Positions 30,655 through 38,678 of a stretch of DNA of 64,000 nt are shown piece by piece. The notes under the pieces were generated by a model. It did not search any database, was not told the DNA's origin, and worked only from the letters and a program-made list of their open reading frames with translations. Within the stretch, counting starts at the first letter, position 1, and every line of letters begins with the position of its first letter. The stretch is from Ornithinimicrobium avium (GTDB lineage Bacteria > Actinomycetota > Actinomycetes > Actinomycetales > Dermatophilaceae): positions 1,550,001 to 1,614,000 of the forward strand of contig NZ_CP031229.1 of the NCBI RefSeq assembly GCF_003351765.1, given 5' to 3'. A program made the position numbers and the translations under genes.

Positions 30655-31139
30655 CGGTGCCCCCTGCTCCCGGCCGCGGACCGGTCGCCGCGCAGCGCCG
30701 GCGGCTCGCCGCGGACGGTGCCCAGGACCTCCCGCTCGGCCTCCCCGAGGCGTCGTGGGCGCTGCTCGAGAAGGTCGTAGGCCACCAGCGTCACCCGCCC
30801 CCGCGCGTAGACGGTGTCGTCCCCCTCCGGCCCGGCCACGGCATACCCCAGGTCGAAGGAGGCCGCGCCCGTCCCGCTGCACCAGATCGCGACCCGGGCC
30901 GGCGCGTAGGCGAACTCCATCGGGACCAGGTAGTCGATCGCCTGGGAGACCACGAGCAGGCCCTCGTCGATGAGGTCGCGGTCCGCCCCGAACCAGTCCT
31001 TGAAGGCGTAGACGCGCGCCTCCTCGAAGAGCCGCAGGTACTGCACGTTGTTGACGTGCCGGTAGGCGTCCATGTCGGACCACCGCACGGTGATCGGGTA
31101 GACGCCGGCGGCGGCGGGGACCTCGGGCAGCGGGCTCAT
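30651..31139 (-). CDS. Acyl-CoA thioesterase, hotdog fold (4HBT family)
   Basis: The sequence carries the 4-hydroxybenzoyl-CoA thioesterase signature 'VRWSDMDAYRHVNNVQYLRLFEEAR' (about residues 19-43), with the catalytic Asp and the HVNN motif, followed by 'VVSQAIDYLVPMEF', the first strand of the hotdog sheet. The 162-residue length is normal. The ATG at 31139 is used; another in-frame ATG nine bases upstream (31148) is equally possible as neither has a clear ribosome-binding site. It should hydrolyse short or medium acyl-CoA. Divergent from a tesB gene, so two thioesterases share a promoter region. Confidence 0.9.
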   Translation of the reverse strand: MSPLPEVPAAAGVYPITVRWSDMDAYRHVNNVQYLRLFEEARVYAFKDWFGADRDLIDEGLLVVSQAIDYLVPMEFAYAPARVAIWCSGTGAASFDLGYAVAGPEGDDTVYARGRVTLVAYDLLEQRPRRLGEAEREVLGTVRGEPPALRGDRSAAGSRGHR

Positions 31140-31220
31140 GCGGCCCATTGTGTCGCCGCCGGCCCCGGTCCGGCTCACCTGGGTCCGCCGCGGGCCTTCC
31201 CGCCGACTACGCTCTGCCGG

Positions 31221-32195
31221 GTGAGCGACGGACCCGACCTCGACCCGATCGACGACCTCCTCGACGTGCTCGACCTGTCGTGGGAGGGGCCGACTACCAT
31301 CCACGCCGCCGCGCCGGAGGGGCTGTCGATCGACCTGGGTGCCGTCGCCGGTGACGTCTTCCGCGGCCGCAGCCAGCCCCAGCCGCACGGCCGCGCCTTC
31401 GGCGGGCAGGTGCTGGCCCAGTCGGTGATCGCGGCGGGCCGCACGGTCGAGCCCGACGAGAGCGGCCTGGAGCGTGCCATCCACTCCATGCACGCCTACT
31501 TCCTGCGCCCCGGCGACGACAAGCAGTCGATCGAGTTCGTCGTGGAGCGGATGCGTGACGGGCGCAGCTTCTCCGCGCGACGGGTGCACGCCATGCAGGA
31601 GGGCCGCATCCTGCTGTCGATGACGGCCTCCTTCCAGGAGCCGGCGCAGGGTCTGGAGCACGACCTGCCCATGCCGTCGGCGCCGGACCCCGAGACGCTG
31701 CGCTCGGACCGGGAGGTCCTGGCCAAGATCGACCACCCCGTCGCCCAGCACCGGGCGCACCGGCAGGCGGTCGACGTCCGGCACGTGGAGCGCCTGCTGC
31801 TCGGCCCGGCCGAGCCCGGCCCGGCGGAGCAGGCGGTGTGGATGAAGGTCCAGCAGGACCTGCCCGACGACGACCTGCTGCATGCCGCGGTGCTGGCCTA
31901 CGCCTCCGACTACGTGCTGCTCGAGCCGATCCTGCGCCGGCACGGCATCGGCTGGGCCGACCCCCGCCTGCGTCCCGCCAGCCTCGACCACGCGATGTGG
32001 TTCCACCGTCCGGCGCGGGCCGACCAGTGGCTGCTCTACACCCAGTCCTCGCCGTCGGCCGGCTCGGGCCGGGGGCTCGGGCTGGGCCACATGTTCGCCA
32101 CCGACGGCCGCCTGCTCGCCACGGTCGCCCAGGAGGGCATGGTCCGGATGAAGGGCGCAGCGCCCTCGCCTCAGGTGCGCGCCGAGGTGCCGTAG
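31221..32195 (+). CDS. tesB: Acyl-CoA thioesterase II
   Basis: A double-hotdog thioesterase of 324 residues. The N-terminal hotdog contains 'PHGRAFGGQVLAQSVIAAGRTV' and 'IHSMHAYFLRPGDDKQSIEFVVERMRDGRSF', both diagnostic of TesB. The C-terminal hotdog has the catalytic-triad region 'YASDYVLLEPIL' and 'SLDHAMWFHRPARADQWLLYTQSS', with the conserved Asp-His. Start is GTG at 31221. The last 25 bases overlap the end of the converging GH15 gene. Confidence 0.95.
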   Translation: MSDGPDLDPIDDLLDVLDLSWEGPTTIHAAAPEGLSIDLGAVAGDVFRGRSQPQPHGRAFGGQVLAQSVIAAGRTVEPDESGLERAIHSMHAYFLRPGDDKQSIEFVVERMRDGRSFSARRVHAMQEGRILLSMTASFQEPAQGLEHDLPMPSAPDPETLRSDREVLAKIDHPVAQHRAHRQAVDVRHVERLLLGPAEPGPAEQAVWMKVQQDLPDDDLLHAAVLAYASDYVLLEPILRRHGIGWADPRLRPASLDHAMWFHRPARADQWLLYTQSSPSAGSGRGLGLGHMFATDGRLLATVAQEGMVRMKGAAPSPQVRAEVP

Positions 32196-34039
32196 CGTCC
32201 GCCGTGCCGCTCGGCCTCCACGCTGCCGCGGCAGACCGAGATGGCGTCCGAGGCGCGGATCAGGCCGAGGTGGCTGAACGCCTGCGGGTAGTTGCCGAGC
32301 ATCTGGCCGGTGCCGTGGTCGTACTCCTCGGCGAGCAGGCCCAGTCCGTCGGCGATGCCGACCAGCCGCTCCATCAGCTCCTCGGCGTCGTCGAGCCGGT
32401 CGGTGTGGGCGTACTGCTCCACCAGCCAGAAGCTGCAGATGAGGAAGGACCCCTCGTCGCCGGGCAGGCCGTCGGTGCCGTGGCTGGTGCGGTAGCGGTG
32501 CACCATCCCCCCGTCGCCGACCAGCTCCTTCTCGATCCGCTCCACCGTGGCGAGCATCCGGGGGTCGTCGTAGTCGCAGAAGCCGGTCTGCGGGATCTGC
32601 AGCAGGGAGGCGTCGACCTCGTCGTTGTCGTAGGTCTGCCGGAAGGCCCCGTCCGGCCCGACCCCCTGCTCCTCGACCTCGCGCCGCAGCTTCTCGCGCA
32701 GCTCCTTCCACCGCTCGACGTCGCCGTCGAGGCCGTGCTCCTCCACCCCACGGATCGCCTGGTCGAAGCCGGCCCACATCATCACCCGGCCGTGGGTGAA
32801 GAAGTGCGGGTCGCCGCGCATCTCCCAGATGCCGTGGTCGGGGTGGTCGAAACGCCGGATCTGCAGCTCGAGCATCGCCAGCTGCAGGCCCCAGGAGTAG
32901 CGGTCCTCCTGCTCGCCGCTGTCCCGCAGCTGGCCGAGCGCGATGAGGACCTCCCCGACGACGTCGGCCTGGTACTGCCCGACCGCGCCGTTGCCGACCC
33001 GCACGGGCCGCGACCCGGCGTAGCCGGGGAGGTGGTCCAGCTCGCGCTCGACGAGGTCCCGCTCCCCGCCGAGCCCGTACATGATGAGCAGGTCCTGGGG
33101 GTCGCCGGCGACCGCCCTCAGCAGCCACGCGCGCCAGGCGGCGGCGCCACCGTCGAAGCCGTGCGCCATCATCGCCTCCAGGGTCAGCGCCGAGTCGCGC
33201 AGCCAGGTGAAGCGGTAGTCCCAGTTGCGGCTGCCGCCGAGGTCCTCCGGCAGGGACGTGGTCGCCGCCGCGACGATGCCGCCGGTGTCGGTATGGGTCA
33301 GCGCGCGCAGCACGAGGAGCGAGCGCCGGACCTGCTGCGCCCACGGCCCGCGCACCTCGATCGGACGCGCCCAGTCCCGCCAGTCCGCGAGCGTGTCCTC
33401 CAGGTGCTGCTCCACGTCGATCGCGGTCGGCACCTCGCGCCAGGAGTCCTGCCCCGTGAGCACCCAGGTCAGCTCCTCCCCCGCCCGCAGGGTATGCCGC
33501 GCAGCGTGGCGTCGCTCTCCTGGCACCGCCTGCGGCAGCGGACCGTGCAGCGCCAGCGCGGACGGGCCGCCGACGGCGTAGAGCACCTGCTCCTCGCGCC
33601 CGTCGTCCCGGCTGGCCGGCACCCGGTGCACCCACGGCACGATCTTGCCGTAGGCGAAGCGGATGCACAGCTCGTGGTCGACGTCGACGGTCCCTTCGGT
33701 GCAGCGCACCCGGCGGACCACGTCCGAGCGCGTCCCGTCGACCGGCATGAAGTCCAGCGACTCCGCCCGCCCGCGCGGCGCGCTCCACGTGGTGCGCAGC
33801 ACGAAGCTGTCGCCGACGTAGCTGCGCTCCTCGACCTCGCCGTCGACGACGCCGATCCGCCAGCGGCCGTTGTCCCGGGTGCCCAGCAGCGCGGTGAACA
33901 CCGACGGTGAGTCGAAGCGCGGCAGGCAGAGCCAGTCCAGGCAGCCCTCCGGCGAGATCAGCGCGGCGGTGCGCAGGTCGCCGATGAAGGCGTAGTCGCC
34001 GATCGGGGTCGGCGTGGGGTCAGCAGCATCCTCGGGCAT
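32171..34039 (-). CDS. Glycoside hydrolase family 15 protein (glucoamylase/trehalase-type)
   Basis: A cytoplasmic 622-residue GH15 enzyme as found in mycobacteria and relatives. The N-terminal beta-sandwich begins 'IGDYAFIGDLRTAALISPEGCLDWLCLPRFDSPSVF', typical of this group. The (alpha/alpha)6 barrel has 'GGSRNWDYRFTWLRDSALTLEAMM', then 'HGIWEMRGDPHFFTHGRVMMWAGFDQAI' and, near the end, 'EEYDHGTGQMLGNYPQAFSHLGLI' containing the probable catalytic Glu. Mycobacterial relatives act as trehalases, others as glucoamylases; the substrate here is not settled. With malQ and the GH13 enzyme it supports alpha-glucan or trehalose turnover. Confidence 0.92.
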   Translation of the reverse strand: MPEDAADPTPTPIGDYAFIGDLRTAALISPEGCLDWLCLPRFDSPSVFTALLGTRDNGRWRIGVVDGEVEERSYVGDSFVLRTTWSAPRGRAESLDFMPVDGTRSDVVRRVRCTEGTVDVDHELCIRFAYGKIVPWVHRVPASRDDGREEQVLYAVGGPSALALHGPLPQAVPGERRHAARHTLRAGEELTWVLTGQDSWREVPTAIDVEQHLEDTLADWRDWARPIEVRGPWAQQVRRSLLVLRALTHTDTGGIVAAATTSLPEDLGGSRNWDYRFTWLRDSALTLEAMMAHGFDGGAAAWRAWLLRAVAGDPQDLLIMYGLGGERDLVERELDHLPGYAGSRPVRVGNGAVGQYQADVVGEVLIALGQLRDSGEQEDRYSWGLQLAMLELQIRRFDHPDHGIWEMRGDPHFFTHGRVMMWAGFDQAIRGVEEHGLDGDVERWKELREKLRREVEEQGVGPDGAFRQTYDNDEVDASLLQIPQTGFCDYDDPRMLATVERIEKELVGDGGMVHRYRTSHGTDGLPGDEGSFLICSFWLVEQYAHTDRLDDAEELMERLVGIADGLGLLAEEYDHGTGQMLGNYPQAFSHLGLIRASDAISVCRGSVEAERHGGRYGTSART

Positions 34040-34094
34040 CTGCCCATCGTCTCAGGAGGCGCACCGGTGCGCGCGGGCGCCCGGCCCACGCCGC

Positions 34095-34481
34095 TCAGGC
34101 GAGGTCGTCGTGGTCGCCGCGGACCCAGGAGACGTAGCGCGTAGAGCCGCTCGAAGGTCAGCCCGTCCACCGCGCGGGCGACCCGGGCGACCACCACCGC
34201 GGAGAGGGGTATGGCGTTGGGGTAGGACCGCATGAACGTCACCCAGCCGCGTCGTCGAGGAAGCCGGGCGCCTCCAGAGCAGGTTGCCGCCGTCGGTGCG
34301 CACGAGCATCGCGCTCGATGACCTCGACCCGGCAGCCCCCGGCCGCCAGCTCGGCCAGCGTCGTCCACCGCTGGCCGCCGGACGGGAGGTACTGGCGCTC
34401 GTCGGCGCAGACCGTGCAGACCTCCTCGCCGCTGTCGTTCTCGACGCCGCAGGTGGCGCACAGGACCCGGGGCTGCGTCAT
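34095..34481 (-). pseudogene. Decayed MBL-fold metallo-hydrolase gene (both ends remain, centre lost)
   Basis: The N-terminus is intact from ATG 34481: 'MTQPRVLCATCGVENDS', a paired Cys motif, then 'GQRWTTLAELAAGGCRVEV', which is the usual start of an actinobacterial metallo-beta-lactamase-fold hydrolase. The reading frame then breaks. Pieces follow in other frames: 'MLVRTDGGNLLW', 'VTFMRSYPNAIPLSA', and finally 'YVSWVRGDHDDLA' before the TGA at 34095. Homologues are about 250 residues; the roughly 125 codons left lack the metal-binding HxHxDH region, so an internal deletion plus at least two frameshifts occurred. Not functional. Confidence 0.75.
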
Positions 34482-34563
34482 GCGCGCCAGACTGGTGCCG
34501 CCCCGCGTGGACAGGGGGGACATCCCCCTGGTCCAGCCGCGCCGCCCGTGCTTGCATGGTCGT

Positions 34564-34767
34564 ATGTGGTGGCAGGACCTGCTCTGGGGACTCTGGAACG
34601 GCATCACGGCCTGGGTCGTGCTGATCGCGCACGTCTTCGGCGCGTGGGACCGCTTCCCCGTCTACGACGTCGACCGCGTCGGCAACTGGTACGACCTCGG
34701 CTTCCTCCTCGGCGCCGGCTCGCCGCTGCTCGGCATGCTGAGCGGGCGACGGGCCATAAGGAAGTAG
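34564..34767 (+). CDS. Small two-helix membrane protein (67 aa)
   Basis: A short protein that begins 'MWWQDLLWGLWNGITAWVVL', continues through 'HVFGAWDRFPVYDV', and has a second hydrophobic stretch 'LGFLLGAGSPLLGML' before a basic tail. The layout of a helix, a polar aromatic loop and a helix looks like a real small membrane protein rather than chance. ATG at 34564 with no strong ribosome-binding site. Function unknown. It lies between the decayed MBL gene and the pseudouridine synthase. Confidence 0.7.
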   Translation: MWWQDLLWGLWNGITAWVVLIAHVFGAWDRFPVYDVDRVGNWYDLGFLLGAGSPLLGMLSGRRAIRK

Positions 34768-34781
34768 GGGCCGTCGGTGGC

Positions 34782-35741
34782 TCAGCCGGACGGCGTGAGA
34801 GGCAGGGCCCGCCGCGAGGCGACGTGCCGCCCGACGCCGCTGACCGGGTCGGTGAAGGACACCCCGGCGGCCAGCAGCTGCAGCGGCGTGGAGAAGTCGT
34901 CCGGGGCGACGTCCCGCACCCGCGGGTAGAGCGGGTCGCCCAGGACCGGCACGCCCAGCCCGGCGAGGTGCACGCGCAGCTGGTGGGTCCGCCCCGTCGT
35001 CGGCGTCAGTCGGTAGCGGCCGACCGGCCGCCCGTCGGCCCCCGCGCCGAGGACCTCGTCCAGCTCCACGAGAGTCTGGGCGTTGACCTGGCCGGGCACC
35101 ACCGCGCACTGGAGCTCCCCGCGCTGCTTGACCATCCGGTTGCGCACGAGGACAGGCAGGTCGAGGTCGTCGGGCAGCGGCGCCAGCGCGAGGTAGGTCT
35201 TGGCCAGCCCGCCTGCCTGGACCATGCGCTGGTAGGCGCCCCGCACCTCGCGCCGGGTCGTCATCAGCAGAACCCCGCTGGTCAGCCGGTCGAGCCGGTG
35301 CATCGGCGACAGCTCGGGCAGGTCGAGCTCGCGGCGCAGCCGGACGACAGCGGTCTGCGCGACGTGCCGGCCCCGCGGCATCGTGGCCAGGAAGGGCGGC
35401 TTGTCGACCGCGAGCAGCCCGGTCGCCTCGTCGTGCAGCAGCACGGTCAGCGCCCCGGGCACCTCCGCCTCCACGGGAAGGTCCCGGTAGAGGTAGACGG
35501 ACGCGCCCGCACGGTACGGGGTGCGCTCCCCCACCCGGGTGCCGTCGCCCCGGAGCACCTCACCGGCGCGGAGGCGACGCCACACCCCGTCCTCGTCGCC
35601 GGTGACGTGGAGGAGGAAGTCGACCACGGTGGCGAAGGACTGCTCCGCGGAGCACCGGTGGACGTGCGGCATCCGGACGCGCGCCGGCCCGAGCCCGTCC
35701 CGGGGAGGGAGCGGCGGCCCGGGCCGACGGCGGCGCGGCAC
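34782..35741 (-). CDS. RluA-family pseudouridine synthase
   Basis: Converts specific uridines in rRNA or tRNA to pseudouridine. The catalytic motif 'PMHRLDRLTSGVLLM' holds the active Asp (about residue 153), preceded by 'LAVDKPPFLATMPRG' and followed by 'KTYLAL' and 'GRTHQLRVHLAGLGVPVLGDPLYP', all family hallmarks. The N-terminal region (about 20-75) is not a clear S4 domain. Which uridine is modified cannot be told. Start is GTG at 35741, three bases beyond the end of the ettA gene, so it is probably cotranscribed downstream of ettA. Confidence 0.93.
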   Translation of the reverse strand: MPRRRRPGPPLPPRDGLGPARVRMPHVHRCSAEQSFATVVDFLLHVTGDEDGVWRRLRAGEVLRGDGTRVGERTPYRAGASVYLYRDLPVEAEVPGALTVLLHDEATGLLAVDKPPFLATMPRGRHVAQTAVVRLRRELDLPELSPMHRLDRLTSGVLLMTTRREVRGAYQRMVQAGGLAKTYLALAPLPDDLDLPVLVRNRMVKQRGELQCAVVPGQVNAQTLVELDEVLGAGADGRPVGRYRLTPTTGRTHQLRVHLAGLGVPVLGDPLYPRVRDVAPDDFSTPLQLLAAGVSFTDPVSGVGRHVASRRALPLTPSG

Positions 35742-35744
35742 GGG

Positions 35745-37427
35745 TCAGTCGCGGGTGAGCCGGCGGTAGGTGACCCGGTGCGGACGGGCCGCCTCGGGGC
35801 CGAGCCGCTCGACCTTGTTCTCCTCGTAGGCGCCGAAGTTGCCCTCGAACCAGTACCAGGTGGCGGGGTCGGCGTCGGTGCCCTCCCAGGCCAGGATGTG
35901 GGTGGCGACGCGGTCCAGGAACCACCGGTCGTGGCTGATGACCACCGCGCAGCCGGGGAAGGAGTCCAGCGCGTTCTCCAGGGAGCCGAGGGTCTCCACG
36001 TCGAGGTCGTTGGTCGGCTCGTCCAGGAGCAGCAGGTTGCCGCCCTCCTTGAGCGTCAGCGCCAGGTTCAGACGGTTGCGCTCGCCGCCGGAGAGGACGC
36101 CGGCCTTCTTCTGCTGGTCGGGGCCCTTGAAACCGAACTGGCTGACGTAGGCGCGGCTGGGGATCTCGACGTTGCCGACCTGGATGAAGTCGTTGCCGTC
36201 GGAGACGACCTCCCACAGAGACTTCTCCGGGTCGATGTTGGCCCGGTTCTGGTCGACGTAGCTGATCTTGACCGTGTCGCCGACCTTCACGGTGCCGGAG
36301 TCAGGCTCCTCGAGGCCGACGATCGTCTTGAACAGCGTGGTCTTGCCCACCCCGTTGGGGCCGATGACGCCCACGATCCCGTTGCGGGGCAGGGTGAAGG
36401 ACAGCCCGTCGATGAGGACGCGCTCGCCGAAGCCCTTCTTGAGGTCCTTGACCTCGATGACCTGCGAACCCAGGCGGGGACCCGGCGGGATCTGGATCTC
36501 CTCGAAGTCGAGCTTGCGGGTGCGCTCGGCCTCGGCGGCCATCTCCTCGTAGCGGGACAGTCGGGCCTTGTTCTTGGTCTGCTTGGCCTTGGCGTTGGAG
36601 CGGACCCACTCCAGCTCCTTCTCCAGCCGCTTGGCCAGCTTGGCGTCCTTCTTGCCGGCGACCTCGAGACGCTCGCGCTTCTTCTCCAGGTAGGTGGAGT
36701 AGTTGCCCTCGTAGGGGTAGAGGCGGCCGCGGTCGACCTCGGCGATCCACTGCGCCACGTTGTCCAGGAAGTACCGGTCGTGGGTGACGGCCAGGACGGC
36801 GCCGTGGTAGGCGGCCAGGTGCGCCTCGAGCCACTGCACGGACTCGGCGTCCAGGTGGTTGGTGGGCTCGTCGAGGAGCAGCAGGTCGGGCTTGGACAGC
36901 AGCAGCTTGCACAGCGCGACGCGGCGGCGCTCACCGCCGGAGAGGACGGTGACGTCGGCGTCCGGCGGCGGGCAGCGCAGGGCGTCCATCGCCTGCTCCA
37001 GCTGGGCGTCCAGGTCCCACGCGTCGGCGTGGTCGATCTCCTCCTGGAGCTGGCCCATCTCGGCCATCAGTGCCTCGAAGTCGGCGTCCGGATCCGCCAT
37101 CAGGTCGCCGATCTCGTTGAACCGGTCCACCTTGGCCTTGATGTCACCCAGGCCCTCCTCCACGTTGCCCAGGACCGTCTTGTCCTCGTTCAGCGGGGGC
37201 TCCTGCAGCAGGATCCCCACCGAGTAGCCCGGGCTGAGCCGGGCCTCGCCGTTGGAGGGCTGGTCCATCCCTGCCATGATCTTCAGGATGGTCGACTTGC
37301 CGGCGCCGTTGGGGCCCACGACACCGATCTTGGCGCCGGGGTAGAAGGACATCGTGACGTCATCGAGGATCAGCTTGTCGCCGACCGCCTTGCGGGCACG
37401 CGTCATGGTGTAGATGAATTCGGCCAT
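35745..37427 (-). CDS. ettA: Energy-dependent translational throttle protein EttA (ABC-F)
   Basis: An ABC-F ATPase that binds the ribosomal E site and gates elongation according to ATP/ADP. Two nucleotide-binding domains are present, with Walker A GPNGAGKST (about 39-47) and GPNGVGKTT (about 355-363), and signatures 'LSGGERRRVALCK' and 'LSGGERNRLNLA'. The first domain has the EttA arm insertion 'DADFEALMAEMGQLQEEIDHADAWDLD', and the linker 'NAKAKQTKNKARLSRYEEM' is the P-site interaction motif. Length 560 matches EttA. ATG at 37427. Confidence 0.97.
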   Translation of the reverse strand: MAEFIYTMTRARKAVGDKLILDDVTMSFYPGAKIGVVGPNGAGKSTILKIMAGMDQPSNGEARLSPGYSVGILLQEPPLNEDKTVLGNVEEGLGDIKAKVDRFNEIGDLMADPDADFEALMAEMGQLQEEIDHADAWDLDAQLEQAMDALRCPPPDADVTVLSGGERRRVALCKLLLSKPDLLLLDEPTNHLDAESVQWLEAHLAAYHGAVLAVTHDRYFLDNVAQWIAEVDRGRLYPYEGNYSTYLEKKRERLEVAGKKDAKLAKRLEKELEWVRSNAKAKQTKNKARLSRYEEMAAEAERTRKLDFEEIQIPPGPRLGSQVIEVKDLKKGFGERVLIDGLSFTLPRNGIVGVIGPNGVGKTTLFKTIVGLEEPDSGTVKVGDTVKISYVDQNRANIDPEKSLWEVVSDGNDFIQVGNVEIPSRAYVSQFGFKGPDQQKKAGVLSGGERNRLNLALTLKEGGNLLLLDEPTNDLDVETLGSLENALDSFPGCAVVISHDRWFLDRVATHILAWEGTDADPATWYWFEGNFGAYEENKVERLGPEAARPHRVTYRRLTRD

Positions 37428-37555
37428 GGCTCCCAGGGTATCCGGCAGGCGGTGCCCCTCCGAATCGCCCGACCTCCTCCCAGGTCGGCCTCATGCGGCG
37501 GGACACCGCCCGCGAGCGGACGTCCGGGGTCTCGGTCCCGGTCCCGGTCCCGGCG

Positions 37556-38119
37556 TCAGGCGGCCCGGCTCGGCTCCTCCTCGACCTCCTCGTGGGCCTC
37601 GCCGTGGACCTCCCCGTTCGCGTCGACCGTGAGGCCGGCGGGCAGGTCGTCGTCCTCGTCGATGAAGTCCGGCGACGGGCCACGGTCGGCCGGGCCGCCC
37701 TCGGACTGCGGGGGCGTCGCGGTCCCGTACTCGTCCTCGAGCTCGGGGTAGCCGCGGCTGCCCTTGGTGTAGCTCGTGGTCCCCCAGGTCAGGTCGACAC
37801 CGATGCTGTCGGCGCGCACCTGCGGGCGGGCGCCGCGCGCGGTCTCGCTCGTCCACTCGTGCACGCTGAAGCGGCCGTGCGCGACCACCGGGGTGCCGAT
37901 CGCGAGCGAGTGCAGCGCGTTGGCCCCCAGCGAACCCGGGCAGATGATGTCGTAGTAGGTGACGCCGGCCTGGACGTACTGCTGGGTGGCCGGGTCGAAG
38001 CGGCGCTCGTTCACCGCGATCGGCACCACCGCGAACGGTCGGCCGTCAGACCGGCGGTACTTCACCTCGGGCTCGCGGGTGACGTTGCCGGAGACGGTCA
38101 TCCTGATGTCGTTGAGCAT
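37556..38119 (-). CDS. ssb: Single-stranded DNA-binding protein (second SSB paralogue)
   Basis: An OB-fold SSB (residues about 1-115) begins 'MLNDIRMTVSGNVTREPEVKY' and has 'VPIAVNERRFD' and 'GTPVVAHGRFSVHEW', the usual strand pattern. The C-terminal 70 residues are disordered and acidic, but the end reads EEEPSRAA rather than the DDDIPF tip that recruits partner proteins. That, and the distance from rpsF/rplI, suggest the secondary actinobacterial SSB used in competence or special repair rather than the main replicative one. Start ATG 38119. Confidence 0.88.
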   Translation of the reverse strand: MLNDIRMTVSGNVTREPEVKYRRSDGRPFAVVPIAVNERRFDPATQQYVQAGVTYYDIICPGSLGANALHSLAIGTPVVAHGRFSVHEWTSETARGARPQVRADSIGVDLTWGTTSYTKGSRGYPELEDEYGTATPPQSEGGPADRGPSPDFIDEDDDLPAGLTVDANGEVHGEAHEEVEEEPSRAA

Positions 38120-38279
38120 GTGCTTCCCCTCCTTGGTCGCACCCGTCGGCGACGGGTCGTGTGCGCTCCAGCCTGTCGCTCCAGGAGCTGCCGGGGGAAG
38201 GTGCGGATGCGAGCCTGTGGACGACGGAGGGCACGCCGGTCAGGATGTGCACGGCCGGGGGCGCGCGACCTACCGCCGC

Positions 38280-38573
38280 TCAGGCGTGGGACGGCGCCTT
38301 CGGCGCGTCGGGCACCTCGAAGGCCAGCTCGTCGGCGTAGCACCACCACCAGTCCTCGCCGGGCTCGAAGGACCGGACCAGCGGGTGCGTGGTCGCGTGG
38401 AAGTGTGCGGTGGCGTGCCGGTTGGGCGAGCTGTCGCAGCAGCCGACGTGACCGCACGTCATACAGATGCGCAGGTGGACCCAGCGGTCGCCCGTGCGCA
38501 GGCAGTCCTCGCAGCCCTGCGCCGACGGGCGGACGTCCTTCACCTGGTCCAGGTGGGTGCAGCCGATGGCCAT
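38280..38573 (-). CDS. UBP-type zinc finger domain protein (97 aa)
   Basis: A small stand-alone zinc-finger protein. Cys and His are spaced as in UBP/ZnF domains: 'GCTHLDQV' at the start, 'GCEDCLRTGDRWVHLRICMTCGHVGCCDSS', then 'HATAHFHATTHPLVRSFEPGEDWWWCY'. In eukaryotes the fold binds ubiquitin tails. In actinobacteria the domain is common as a short protein of unknown role; binding of a peptide C-terminus is only a guess. ATG at 38573; the longer frame to 38660 has no support. Monocistronic. Confidence 0.85.
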   Translation of the reverse strand: MAIGCTHLDQVKDVRPSAQGCEDCLRTGDRWVHLRICMTCGHVGCCDSSPNRHATAHFHATTHPLVRSFEPGEDWWWCYADELAFEVPDAPKAPSHA

Positions 38574-38678
38574 CGTGGCTCCTCGTGGTCGGGTAGCAGG
38601 CAGGCTACCCGGCCGCAGGGAGGCGGCGCGGCCGATGGGCGGCACGGGCGAGACCGACACGCCTCCCCGGGCTGCGCC

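Noticed and set aside
30651..33788. 1045-codon minus-strand frame spanning the thioesterase region
   Set aside because: Only its last 162 codons are a real gene; the rest is an out-of-frame shadow of the GH15 gene and antisense of tesB.
34284..37751. 1155-codon plus-strand frame antisense to ettA and the pseudouridine synthase
   Set aside because: Low-complexity composition, no ribosome-binding site, and two well-identified genes on the other strand.
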